A stretch of 64,000 nucleotides of DNA from assembly GCA_963737625.1 (NCBI GenBank), contig CAVTTK010000001.1, forward strand, positions 310,001-374,000. Reading direction: 5' to 3'. Under the pieces are notes generated by a model that had not been told where the DNA came from, did no database searches, and saw only the letters and a list, made by a program, of their open reading frames with translations. A program made the translations under genes and the position numbers. Every line of letters begins with the position of its first letter. The first letter of the stretch is position 1. Of the stretch, positions 15,746 to 24,324 are shown in pieces. The DNA comes from Bog-756 sp963737625. Lineage in GTDB: Bacteria > Actinomycetota > Acidimicrobiia > Acidimicrobiales > RAAP-2.

Positions 15746-17206
15746 ATGGTGACCGCGCTCGGATCCGGCGACGCGCTGGCCCACGTCCGTGCCCACTGGT
15801 CGACCGACGTCCTGCCCCTCCTGCAGACCTACACCTCGATACCCGGTGTGTCCCCGGCCTACGACCCCGACTGGGAGGCCCACGGACTGCTGTCTGACAC
15901 CGCCGAGCTCCTGGCCGGGTGGGCGCGGGACCGCCCCCTGCCCGGGGCCACCGTCGAGGTGGTGCGCATCCCGGGACTGACTCCCACCGTGGTGGTCGAC
16001 GTGCCGGCCACCGACCCCGGGGCCGCCGGCACCGTGCTCATCTACGGGCACTACGACAAGCAGCCGCCGTTCGACGGATGGACGGCCGGACGGGGGCCGT
16101 GGACGCCAGTGGTGGACGGCGAGTGGATCTACGGGCGCGGGGTGGCCGATGACGGCTACGCCCTGCCCTCCGCCCTGCTGGCCCTGGAGGCCGTGCGGGC
16201 CGCCGGTGGACGCCATGCTCGCTGCGTGATCCTGGCCGAGGGCTCCGAGGAGAGCGGGAGCCCCCACCTGCGCCAGGTCCTGGCCCATCTGGCCGACCGG
16301 ATCGGCGTTCCCGACGTGGTGGTCGCCCTCGACTCGGGCAGCCCCACCTATGACCGCCTGTGGGCGACCACCTCGCTGCGGGGGGCCATCGTCGGCACCC
16401 TCACCGTCGGGGTGCTCGAGCATGGGGTGCACAGCGGCTCCGCCGGAGCGGTGGTGCCCTCCTCGTTCCGGATCGCCCGGCTGCTGCTCGACCGCATCGA
16501 GGATCCGGCCACCGGCGACCTGCGCCTGCCCGAGCTCCGGGCGGACCCACCGGTCGGGGCGCTCGCCGATGCCGCCGACCTGGCCCGGGCCCGGGCTGCC
16601 GCCGGTCTGGACGGGTCGGAGTTCCCGGTGGTGGAGGGCCTCGTCCTGCAGGGCGAGAGTGCGGCCGAACAGGCTGTGCGGGTGGCGTGGCGGGGATCGG
16701 TGGCCGTGGTCGGGGCCGACGGCCTGCCGCCCACGGCCGACGCCGGGGCGGTGCTCCTGCCCTTCACCGCCTTGAAACTGGTCGTCCGCCTGCCTCCCAC
16801 GGTCGACCCCGATGCCGCCGACCGGGCCCTCGCTCGCGCCCTGACCTCCGATCCCCCCTATGGGGCCACCGTGCAGTGGAGTGCCGCTCCACCGGCCGGC
16901 GGCTGGTCCGCCCCTTCGCTGGCCCCGTGGTTGGCCACCGCCCTCGACCATGCGTCGATGGCCTGCTTCGAGCGGCCCTCGGGCCGGCTGGGCGAGGGGG
17001 GGACCATCCCGTTCATGGGCTGGCTGGCGGCCCAGTTCCCCGAGGCGCAGATCCTGGCCCTCGGCGTGCTCGGTCCCGGATCCAACGCCCACGGGCCCGA
17101 CGAGGGTCTGCACATGCCCACGGCCGAGCGCATCACCGCCTCGCTGGCGCTACTGGTGGACGCCCATGCCGGCCGGTGGCCCGAGGGTGGCCCCGCCGGG
17201 GAGTAG
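15746..17206 (+). CDS. M20 family metallopeptidase (dipeptidase-like)
   Basis: A 486-residue two-zinc hydrolase of the ArgE/DapE/CNDP type. Metal-site residues appear in order: His102 and Asp104 in YGHYDKQPPF, the bridging Asp in RGVADDGY, the Glu-Glu pair in EGSEESGSPH, and the C-terminal His in GLHMPTAE. The central lid/dimerisation domain begins around GVLEHGVHSGSAGAVVP. The YGHYDKQP wording resembles carnosinase-like dipeptidases rather than amidohydrolases for single acyl groups. Substrate unknown. No Shine-Dalgarno sequence; see the promoter entry. Confidence 0.85.
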   Translation: MVTALGSGDALAHVRAHWSTDVLPLLQTYTSIPGVSPAYDPDWEAHGLLSDTAELLAGWARDRPLPGATVEVVRIPGLTPTVVVDVPATDPGAAGTVLIYGHYDKQPPFDGWTAGRGPWTPVVDGEWIYGRGVADDGYALPSALLALEAVRAAGGRHARCVILAEGSEESGSPHLRQVLAHLADRIGVPDVVVALDSGSPTYDRLWATTSLRGAIVGTLTVGVLEHGVHSGSAGAVVPSSFRIARLLLDRIEDPATGDLRLPELRADPPVGALADAADLARARAAAGLDGSEFPVVEGLVLQGESAAEQAVRVAWRGSVAVVGADGLPPTADAGAVLLPFTALKLVVRLPPTVDPDAADRALARALTSDPPYGATVQWSAAPPAGGWSAPSLAPWLATALDHASMACFERPSGRLGEGGTIPFMGWLAAQFPEAQILALGVLGPGSNAHGPDEGLHMPTAERITASLALLVDAHAGRWPEGGPAGE

Positions 17207-17226
17207 GGGTGGCCGGCAGTGACGGC

Positions 17227-17619
17227 TCAGACGGCTCCGCCGCGCCGGCTCTCCATGGTTCCGCCGATGGCCGCCGACAGGATCAGGGCGGCGGCGATGG
17301 GGGCCATCCACAGCCCGAAGATGAAGGTGAGCACGGTGAACGTGGCCCCCATCCCCAGCACGAAGGGCCAGATGCTCGACCCGGGGAACGAGTCGATGGC
17401 GCCGGCCCCCTCGGCCATGTCGGCCGTGGGGTCGTCGTCGGGCTGTGGCTTCATCTTGTAGGACCACCACAGGTAGTACGACCCCGGCAGGAGCCCCAGC
17501 AACGCCGACCCGATGAGCATGAGGAAGCCGCCGTCCTCGTAACTGGTGAACCAGTAGATGAGGCCGATGACCCCGAAGAAGACGCCGATCACGCTGAGGA
17601 AGACGCCGTTCACCCTCAC
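17227..17619 (-). CDS. ctaF: Cytochrome c oxidase subunit IV, actinobacterial type
   Basis: A 130-residue small oxidase subunit with four predicted membrane segments: two N-terminal (VNGVFLSVIGVFFGVIGLIY and LMLIGSALLGLLPGSYYLWW), an acidic loop, and two C-terminal. The sequence SYEDGG after helix 1 fits actinobacterial CtaF. GTG at 17619 overlaps the ctaD stop as GTGA; the open frame upstream is a shadow of ctaD. Confidence 0.9.
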   Translation of the reverse strand: MRVNGVFLSVIGVFFGVIGLIYWFTSYEDGGFLMLIGSALLGLLPGSYYLWWSYKMKPQPDDDPTADMAEGAGAIDSFPGSSIWPFVLGMGATFTVLTFIFGLWMAPIAAALILSAAIGGTMESRRGGAV

Positions 17620-19385
17620 GAGGGTGCACCCACCGTCTCGGGCTCGTCCACGGGAGCGGAGGGCCGGGCTTTCGGAGGCTTGTGGATGGTCCGGTGCTCG
17701 GGATGGTTGGCGTCCCAGGTCGGCCGCTCCGAGCGGATCGGGGGAAGGTGCGTGTAGTTGTGGTGCGGCGGCGGCGACGAGGTGGCCCACTCGAGGGCGT
17801 GCCCGTCCCAGGGGTTGTCACCGGCCGGGACGGGATGGCGCCACGACACCCACAGATTGGCCAGGAAGAACAGGAACGAGATCCCGATGATGAAGGCTCC
17901 CACCGTCGAGATGACGTTGAGGGTGGTCCAGCCGTTGGTCGGGAGGTAGGCGGCCACCCGTCTCGGCATCCCGTCCAGGCCGACCACGTACTGGGGCATG
18001 AAGGTCACCCAGAATCCGATGAACAGGCCCCAGAAGTGCAGTTTGCCGAGATCCTCCCGCAGCATCCGTCCGAACATCTTCGGGTACCAGAAGTAGAAAC
18101 CGGCGAAGCCGGCGAAGACGGCCGTGCCGATCAGCACCTGGTGGAAGTGCGCCACCACGAAGTACGTGTCGTGGGTCATGAAGTCGACCGGCGGTGACGC
18201 CAGCAACACACCGGTCACCCCGCCCATCAGGAAGGCGAAGAGGAAGCCGACGGAGAAGAGCATGGGCGTCTGGAAGCTCAGCTGGCCTCCCCACATGGTC
18301 CCGATCCAGTTGAAGAACTTGATGCCGGTGGGGATGGCGATGGCGTAGGAGAGCAGCGAGAAGAAGGGCAGCAGGACCACACCGGTGGTGAACATGTGGT
18401 GGGCCCACACCCCGGTGGACAGGGCGGCGATGGTCATGGTGGCGAAGACCATGCCCTTGTAGCCGAACAGGGGCTTGCGGGAGAAGACCGGGATGATGTC
18501 GGTGACCATGCCGAAGTAAGGGAGGGCCAGGATGTACACCTCGGGATGGCCGAAGAACCAGAACAGGTTCTGCCACAGCACCGGGACACCACCGCCCTGC
18601 ACGGTGAAGATGTGGGTCCCGAAGTGCCGGTCGCAGAACAGCAGCACCACCGCCCCGAACAGCACCGGGAAGGCGATGAGGATCAGGATGGCGGTCACCA
18701 GCATGTTCCACGAGAAGATGGGGACTCGGAACATGGTCATGCCCGGGGCCCGCAGATAGAAGATGGTGGCGCACAGGTTGACGCCGGTGAAGATGGCCGA
18801 GAAGCCGGTGAGGGCCAGCGCCATCAGCCACAGGTCGGCCCCGGCCCCGGGGGAGTTGGTGGCGTTGGACAACGGGGCGTAGGCCACCCAGCCGAAGCTG
18901 GCCGCCCCGCCGGCCACAACGAACCCGGACATCATGGTGATCGAGCCGCCCAGGTAGAGCCAGTACGACAGGGCGTTGAGGCGGGGGAAGGCCATGTCGG
19001 GGGCGCCCACCTGGAGGGGCACGATGTAGTTGGCCAGGCCACCGAAGGCGAAGGGGCCGGCGAACAGGTACAGCATGAGGCTGCCGTGCATGGTGAAGAG
19101 CTCGTTGTAGGTCTGGAAGGAGACCAACGAGGCGGTCGGGGTGGTCAGCTGGGCCCGGATGACGAGGGCCATGATGCCGGCGATGAAGAACAGCACCAGC
19201 GAGGTGATCATGTAGCTCTTGCCGATCACCTTGTGGTCGGTCGAGGTCAGCCAGTTGAGGATGCCCGTCGGCCCCTCGTGATGGGCATGGTCGTCGTGGG
19301 CGTGCTCGGTCCCCGGGGCGTGGCCGTCGGGCCCACCGGGCTCCTCGGGCGTGACAACCTCAGGCGGTTCGATCGTCGTCGTCAT
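17616..19385 (-). CDS. ctaD: Cytochrome c oxidase subunit I
   Basis: Catalytic subunit of the aa3 oxidase, 589 residues, about 12 membrane helices. It holds heme a and the heme a3-CuB centre that reduces oxygen. Visible signatures include GHPEVYILALPYFG (CuB His with the cross-linked Tyr), AHHMFTTG (two further CuB ligands) and FVVAHFHQVL (heme ligands). A His/Asp-rich N terminus (residues 20-38) precedes helix 1. It is downstream of ctaC by 30 bases and overlaps ctaF. Confidence 0.96.
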   Translation of the reverse strand: MTTTIEPPEVVTPEEPGGPDGHAPGTEHAHDDHAHHEGPTGILNWLTSTDHKVIGKSYMITSLVLFFIAGIMALVIRAQLTTPTASLVSFQTYNELFTMHGSLMLYLFAGPFAFGGLANYIVPLQVGAPDMAFPRLNALSYWLYLGGSITMMSGFVVAGGAASFGWVAYAPLSNATNSPGAGADLWLMALALTGFSAIFTGVNLCATIFYLRAPGMTMFRVPIFSWNMLVTAILILIAFPVLFGAVVLLFCDRHFGTHIFTVQGGGVPVLWQNLFWFFGHPEVYILALPYFGMVTDIIPVFSRKPLFGYKGMVFATMTIAALSTGVWAHHMFTTGVVLLPFFSLLSYAIAIPTGIKFFNWIGTMWGGQLSFQTPMLFSVGFLFAFLMGGVTGVLLASPPVDFMTHDTYFVVAHFHQVLIGTAVFAGFAGFYFWYPKMFGRMLREDLGKLHFWGLFIGFWVTFMPQYVVGLDGMPRRVAAYLPTNGWTTLNVISTVGAFIIGISFLFFLANLWVSWRHPVPAGDNPWDGHALEWATSSPPPHHNYTHLPPIRSERPTWDANHPEHRTIHKPPKARPSAPVDEPETVGAPS

Positions 19386-19415
19386 GCGGGTCCCTTGAGC
19401 GTAGACATCGTGTGG

Positions 19416-20276
19416 CTAGGCATTGGATGGGTACACCTTGGTGTCGGGGGGCGGGTTGTTCTGGGCGCCGGATCCCCCCCGCTGGAGGGTGTTCCCGGCC
19501 CGCACCTGGGCGGCCGCCCAGGCCCGGAAGGCGAGGGGGCTCACCGAGCGCACGCTGAAGAGCATCTCGGAATGGTAGAGCCCGCAGATCTGGGTGCACT
19601 GACCGAAGTAGGTGCCGTTGTGGAGCACATCGAGATCGAAGTGGTTGACCACGCCGGGCAGGGCGTACCGGCTGAAGTTGAAGTCCCGCACGTAGAAGCC
19701 GTGGATGACGTCATCGGACACCAGGGTGATCTGCACGGTCTGGCCGGTAGGGACGACCATCTGGGGTCCGTGGTTCTGGGGGCCGTTGGTGGTCTCGCCC
19801 GCCACGCCGACATTGAGGCCCGGGTAGTCGAACCGCCAGCCCCACTGGAAGGCGGTGACGGTGATGTTGACCACCGGTCGACCGGTGGAGGTGACGGTGG
19901 CGTTGAGCGGCTGGATGGCATCGACCTTGTTCTCGGTGACGACGGTGAAGAAGAACAGGACGGCCACGATCAGGATGGGGACGACGGTGTAGATGACCTC
20001 GATGGGCACGTTCTCGTGGAACTGACGGGGCATCTGGTCGTCGCCGGCGCGCTTGCGGTAGCGCAGAATGGTCCACAGGATCAGCAGGAAGACGATGCCT
20101 CCGACGATGATGCCGGTCGTCATCATCCCCGAGTACAGCTTGAACGTGTCCTGGCCCTGGGAGGTGGCCCCTCGGCTGGCACCGTAGGTGGGGTAGAAAT
20201 CGCAGCCACCGAGTACCAGGGGGGCGGCCACGGCCAGACCGGCGGCCCACCGTCCCCAGTGCCGACGGGGCGCCAT
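19416..20276 (-). CDS. ctaC: Cytochrome c oxidase subunit II (lipoprotein)
   Basis: Electron entry subunit of the aa3 oxidase, 286 residues. It has a lipoprotein signal ending LVLGGC (Cys25), two membrane helices, and a periplasmic-side cupredoxin domain. The CuA site is CTQICGLYHSEM with the upstream His in DDVIHGFYV. ATG at 20276 follows a GGAGAG ribosome-binding site. An in-frame GTG at 20366 lies seven bases after a possible -10, so a 30-residue longer form cannot be excluded. Confidence 0.94.
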   Translation of the reverse strand: MAPRRHWGRWAAGLAVAAPLVLGGCDFYPTYGASRGATSQGQDTFKLYSGMMTTGIIVGGIVFLLILWTILRYRKRAGDDQMPRQFHENVPIEVIYTVVPILIVAVLFFFTVVTENKVDAIQPLNATVTSTGRPVVNITVTAFQWGWRFDYPGLNVGVAGETTNGPQNHGPQMVVPTGQTVQITLVSDDVIHGFYVRDFNFSRYALPGVVNHFDLDVLHNGTYFGQCTQICGLYHSEMLFSVRSVSPLAFRAWAAAQVRAGNTLQRGGSGAQNNPPPDTKVYPSNA

Positions 20277-20373
20277 TCTGCCGGACTCTCCGTCGGATCC
20301 CGCCGTGGGCGCAGCCGGGTGGTCTCCGCGTGGCGGGCGTGGGGTCCGGGTTGTGAATGCGTTCACGGCGATG

Positions 20374-20379
20374 ACACTA
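20374..20379 (-). promoter_or_regulatory. Candidate -10 for ctaC-ctaD-ctaF
   Basis: On the minus strand TAGTGT, about 97 bases before the ctaC ATG. An imperfect inverted repeat, TGAA-N4-TTCA, lies at 20354-20365 between this box and the gene, where an operator could sit. Nothing else is recognisable in the 193-base gap. Confidence 0.35.
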
Positions 20380-20469
20380 GTGGGCACCGGGCCAGAAGTA
20401 GAAGTTGAGAGACGACTTGTTTTGGGCCCGACGAACCCCCAGTTCAGGGGGGTGGCCACGACTCCAGGA

Positions 20470-21783
20470 TCACGGGTCCGGCGGCCCCGTCCCCGAACGG
20501 CCTTCGCCGGACTCGCGCGCCGCCCAGGAGAAGACCCCGTGGGCCATGGTGGACGAGGCCGCATCGGCTCTCCGGGTGAACACGGTGCGTCGCACGTCCT
20601 GTACGCCGGGATCATCGGGAGCGGCCAGCCAGGCCAACTCGGCCAGGTGTCCGGCCAAGCGCATCGCCCCGTCGGTGGCGCCCGGCAGCAGGGCCATGGC
20701 CCGATCGGCCAGGACGCCGGCCCCGCCGGCCAGCTCGGCCAGCTCGAGGGCCAGGGCCCGCTCGGGGGCCGGCTTGAGCGTGGCCGGGTTGCCGTCCCAC
20801 CAGCCCCCGTACAGCCGCCACACCGTCCGCACGACGAACTCGGGCTCGTCGTAGACCGGCTGGAGGTAAGGGCGTTCCATCAGACGGGCCGGGGGGGTGA
20901 CCGAGTGGATGACCTCGTCGAGTCGGGCACCGCCGTTCATGAGGGCCAGTGTCTGGTTGACCAGGGACTCCAACAGGTCGGCGGTGTCGGTGAGGGCCTG
21001 GATCACCCGCTGGCGACCCATGACCGGGAAGCCGTGACCCGGCAGGAGCACGTCGGGTCCCCCGTCCGGTCCGTCGTAGAGGGCGAGCATCTGGCGGAGG
21101 GCGTCCGCCCACTCCAGCGGATACCGCTGGACCTTCTGGGGATTGCCGGCGTTGGGCGAGGCCCAGATGAACAGATCGCCGCAGCAGAGGACCTTCGATC
21201 CGGGGAACCAGGTCCAGGTGTGGTCGTCCGTCTCGCCCTTGGCGTGGTGGAGCTCGGCACGGATCCCCCCGATGTCGAGCTCGAGGTGGTCACGGTAGGT
21301 GCGATCGGGGTACCGGTACTCGGTGGGCCACTGCAGGGACTCGATGTCGAACTGCCGCCGGTTGATGATCCCGTTGTAGCCGGCCGTCTTGATGTAACGG
21401 TCGAACCGGGCCGGGAGGGCCTCGTGGGCCACCACCACCGGCTCGGGCCAGCCCGCCTCGGCCGACTCGGCCGCCCACACGGGAACGCCGAACACGTGGT
21501 CGATGTGGCCGTGTGAGTACACGGCCGTATGCAGACGCCCGGGGTTCCAGGCCCGCAAGGTCTCGTGGATGCTTGCCGCCATGAAGGCGCTCCCGGTGTC
21601 CACCAGCACCAGCCCGTCCTCGGTGGTCACCGCCGAGACGTTGGCGAAGGAGGGGACGAAGGCCACGCCGTCGGCCACGTCGGCCATCCCGGCCGACGGG
21701 CTGAGAGGGTGCATCTCGGAGGTGGTGACCTCTCCGGTCCAGAGCCGGTCGGCGAGGTCCAGAACGTCGCGGGAGTCGGCCAC
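20470..21783 (-). CDS. Alkylsulfatase-like metallo-beta-lactamase fold hydrolase
   Basis: A 437-residue MBL-fold protein with zinc motif SHGHIDH (His91, His93, Asp95, His96), a further ligand region HHAKGETDDHTW, and the alkylsulfatase dimerisation region LYGGWWDGNPATLKPAP. Family members (SdsA1/BDS1 type) hydrolyse alkyl sulfate esters. This protein is shorter than the ~650-residue prototypes and seems to lack the C-terminal SCP2-like domain. It begins two bases after the upstream membrane-protein gene stops, suggesting one operon. Confidence 0.8.
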   Translation of the reverse strand: MADSRDVLDLADRLWTGEVTTSEMHPLSPSAGMADVADGVAFVPSFANVSAVTTEDGLVLVDTGSAFMAASIHETLRAWNPGRLHTAVYSHGHIDHVFGVPVWAAESAEAGWPEPVVVAHEALPARFDRYIKTAGYNGIINRRQFDIESLQWPTEYRYPDRTYRDHLELDIGGIRAELHHAKGETDDHTWTWFPGSKVLCCGDLFIWASPNAGNPQKVQRYPLEWADALRQMLALYDGPDGGPDVLLPGHGFPVMGRQRVIQALTDTADLLESLVNQTLALMNGGARLDEVIHSVTPPARLMERPYLQPVYDEPEFVVRTVWRLYGGWWDGNPATLKPAPERALALELAELAGGAGVLADRAMALLPGATDGAMRLAGHLAELAWLAAPDDPGVQDVRRTVFTRRADAASSTMAHGVFSWAARESGEGRSGTGPPDP

Positions 21784-21785
21784 GC

Positions 21786-22508
21786 TCAGTCCACGACCGG
21801 ATCGTTGGCCGCGTCACGGTTCGGCGGGTCCGGGGTCGGGTGATGGTCGACGGGGGAGGTGATCCGACCGGTGATGCGACCGGCCCCCCGGATGGCCCGT
21901 TTGACCTGCTCCTCGGCTTCGGGGCGGTGTTTGGCCACGGCCTGGCGCCCCGAGAGCGAGACGGCACCGGCGGCCCGGCCGGCCCAGCGGGCGGCGGCAC
22001 CGGTGCCGGTGGGAGGAGGGTTTCGGGGCTGGCCGCCGGTCGATGGGCGGGGGGCGCCGTCCTCCGCCACCGTGGCCGTGGCCTCGATGACCCTCCGGTC
22101 CGCCTGACGGGCCCCGGACCGCCGGGATGAGGGGTTCATGTCCGTGAGGGTAGCCAACCGGATCAGCCCCATGGCGCCGAATTCGATGACGATGATCCCC
22201 TCGATGTCGGGCCGCGCCACCGGGAACACGGGCGCCAGCGCCACCACCACGGCCACCGACACCACCAGGGTCAGATGGAGCCAGGGGGGGCAGACGCGCA
22301 CGACGCCGAGGGGCCCACGGGCCGTCACGGCGAGCAGGGCGAAGGCCAGCGCGGCCGCCACCATCAGTCCACTGTTGGCCACGTGGACCGAGATGTCCAC
22401 GAAGACGAACGCCACCACGAGCTCCATCACCTGCAGCACCCAGAAGGGGATCCACCGACGCCGCCCGGTGGGTTGGCCGCCCGGTGGGACGGAGGCGGGC
22501 GTGCTCAT
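21786..22508 (-). CDS. Hypothetical four-helix membrane protein
   Basis: A 240-residue protein with four hydrophobic segments between residues 20 and 120. A Pro/Arg/Ala-rich cytoplasmic tail of about 115 residues contains QVKRAIRGAGRITGRI. No family recognised. The ATG at 22508 lies in AACCGGTTATG with no ribosome-binding site, so it may be leaderless. Two bases separate it from the MBL hydrolase gene. Confidence 0.55.
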   Translation of the reverse strand: MSTPASVPPGGQPTGRRRWIPFWVLQVMELVVAFVFVDISVHVANSGLMVAAALAFALLAVTARGPLGVVRVCPPWLHLTLVVSVAVVVALAPVFPVARPDIEGIIVIEFGAMGLIRLATLTDMNPSSRRSGARQADRRVIEATATVAEDGAPRPSTGGQPRNPPPTGTGAAARWAGRAAGAVSLSGRQAVAKHRPEAEEQVKRAIRGAGRITGRITSPVDHHPTPDPPNRDAANDPVVD

Positions 22509-22642
22509 AACCGGTTAGTGGGGACGCCGCGCCGTGGGGTCAGCGGGCGCATCGACATCGCGCCGCACGGAGGGCACGGGGGGAGCGGACGGATGGGCAC
22601 ATCGGGGGATCGGGACCCCGAGGGCGCTGGGGTCCGGTCCGG

Positions 22643-22930
22643 TCAGGCTGCCGGTCCCGGTTGGCCGTCCACATTGACCTGCACCACCGGGGGAGCGGCC
22701 GCCGGTGGTGGGTTCACGGCTGCGGGGGGGATGGCCTGGGCCACGGCCGGGGTGCCCTTCCCCTCCTCGGACGAGCCTTCGTCCAACCCCTTCTTGAACT
22801 CCTTCTGGGCCGATCCCAGCGAGCGGGCCAGCTTGGGGATCTGGGTGGATCCGAACAGGACCAGCACCACGACGACCAGGATGATGATGCCGTCAACGCC
22901 AAAGATCTCTGCGGGTGGGGTCACGTGCAC
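22643..22930 (-). CDS. tatA: Sec-independent translocase component TatA
   Basis: A 95-residue protein with a single N-terminal helix (GIIILVVVVLVLFGSTQIPK), the conserved FG hinge, and the amphipathic helix LARSLGSAQKEFKKGLDEGS, then a Pro/Ala-rich tail. This is the pore-forming component of the twin-arginine system. GTG at 22930 follows a strong AAGGAGG seven bases away. No tatC or tatB is nearby. Confidence 0.88.
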   Translation of the reverse strand: MHVTPPAEIFGVDGIIILVVVVLVLFGSTQIPKLARSLGSAQKEFKKGLDEGSSEEGKGTPAVAQAIPPAAVNPPPAAAPPVVQVNVDGQPGPAA

Positions 22931-23064
22931 GGTCGTGCCTCCTTCTGTGGGCTGCCTACGGGCTGCTCCGACCAGGTTAGACCTGTCCGTCCCGGCCCGC
23001 TGCACAGCGGCGCCATCGGGCGCTCCTGGTTGTTCGGTGCCGCGGTGGTGGTCGGATGACCGGT

Positions 23065-23526
23065 TCACCCGGCCAGGAACACGCCCAGGGCCAGGGCCGC
23101 CACCGAGGCCAGGGCCCCGACCGCCCCCCATACGGCCGTGGCCCGCCTGCTGGTGGCCCGCTGGTGGAGGAAGACGGCCACCCCGGCCACCACCACGACG
23201 ACGATCTTGATGGTCAGCACGGTCTTCCAGGCCGACGAGGCGTCCTTGACGGTCAGGGAGCCGATGTTCCAGAACCCGGTCACCACGAGCACGGCGTAGG
23301 CCGGCCACAGCAGCCTCCCGAGGGCCCGCCCCACCGCTTTGGGCGCCTCCTCGCCCAGCGTGCGGACGGTGGGGAGCAGCCCGACCACCGTGAACTGCCC
23401 GCCCACCCAGATGGAGGCGGCGAACACGTGCAGGATCAGCCGGAAGCCCCCGAGCCCGTCGGAAAGGGTGGGCACACTGGTCCCGACCTGGCTGGTGGCA
23501 TAGCCCACCAGAGCGGTGCTGCTCAC
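23065..23526 (-). CDS. CopD-like four-helix membrane protein
   Basis: A 153-residue integral membrane protein with four helices. LHVFAASIWVGGQFTVVGLL and PAYAVLVVTGFWNIG resemble the CopD/copper-resistance-D fold, where the conserved His precedes the first helix. No copper-binding cluster was seen, and a role in copper handling is only suggested. GTG at 23526 lies seven bases after the crotonase stop. Confidence 0.6.
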   Translation of the reverse strand: MSSTALVGYATSQVGTSVPTLSDGLGGFRLILHVFAASIWVGGQFTVVGLLPTVRTLGEEAPKAVGRALGRLLWPAYAVLVVTGFWNIGSLTVKDASSAWKTVLTIKIVVVVVAGVAVFLHQRATSRRATAVWGAVGALASVAALALGVFLAG

Positions 23527-23533
23527 GCCCGGT

Positions 23534-24304
23534 TCACTTCCCCGTCCAGTTCGGCTTGCGCTTCTCGGCGAAGGCGATGGGTCCCTCCATGGCGTCGGCC
23601 GAGCCGAACACCTCGGGCACGGCGGCGTTGTTGATGGCCCATCCCTCGGCGTCGGGGAGCTCACCGGCCAGCTTCATGACCCGCTTGGATGCCCGGACGG
23701 CCAGGGGGGCGTTCTCGGCGATGGACCCGGCCAGGGCCAGCGCCGCATCCATCAGCTGGTCCGCCGGGACCACCCGGTTGATGAGGCCGAGGGCCAGGGC
23801 TCGCTGGGCGTCGATGGGCTCCCCGGTGAGGGCCAGCTCCAAGGCGATGGCCGGCGGTATCCGTTTGGGCAGCCGGATGAGCCCTCCGGCCCCGGCCATG
23901 AGTCCCCGCTTGACCTCGGGTATCCCGAACTTGGCCTCCTCGACCGCTACCACCAGGTCGCAGGAGAGCATGATCTCGCACCCGCCGGCCAGGGCCGACC
24001 CGTTGACGGCAGCGATGAGGGGTTTGGCGAAGTCCCGTTGGGCGATGCCCCCGAAGCCGCCCTTGGCCCCCATGATGTCGGCAGATTCACCGGCGGTGAA
24101 GGCCTTCAGGTCCATGCCGGCGCTGAAGGCCTTGTCCCCGCTGCCCGTGACGATGACCACCCAGCAGTCGTCGTCCGCCTCCAACTCGTCGAAGGCCGCG
24201 GCGAACGCCCGGGAGACGGCGCCGTTGATGGCGTTGCGGGCCTCGGGACGGTTGATGGTGAGGATCTCGATGTGACCCTGGCGTTGGCGAAGCAGTTCGG
24301 ACAT
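23534..24304 (-). CDS. Enoyl-CoA hydratase/isomerase family protein (crotonase)
   Basis: A 256-residue crotonase acting on an acyl-CoA. The oxyanion-hole regions are KAFSAGMDLKAF and NGSALAGGCEIML; a candidate general base Glu is in AKFGIPEVKRGL. The family hydrates enoyl-CoA or performs related reactions, and the exact substrate cannot be read. ATG at 24304 follows GGGGAG. The open frame upstream is a shadow of the thiolase-like gene, which ends 20 bases before. Confidence 0.85.
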   Translation of the reverse strand: MSELLRQRQGHIEILTINRPEARNAINGAVSRAFAAAFDELEADDDCWVVIVTGSGDKAFSAGMDLKAFTAGESADIMGAKGGFGGIAQRDFAKPLIAAVNGSALAGGCEIMLSCDLVVAVEEAKFGIPEVKRGLMAGAGGLIRLPKRIPPAIALELALTGEPIDAQRALALGLINRVVPADQLMDAALALAGSIAENAPLAVRASKRVMKLAGELPDAEGWAINNAAVPEVFGSADAMEGPIAFAEKRKPNWTGK

Positions 24305-24324
24305 GGCGGTCTCCCCGTGAGCGG

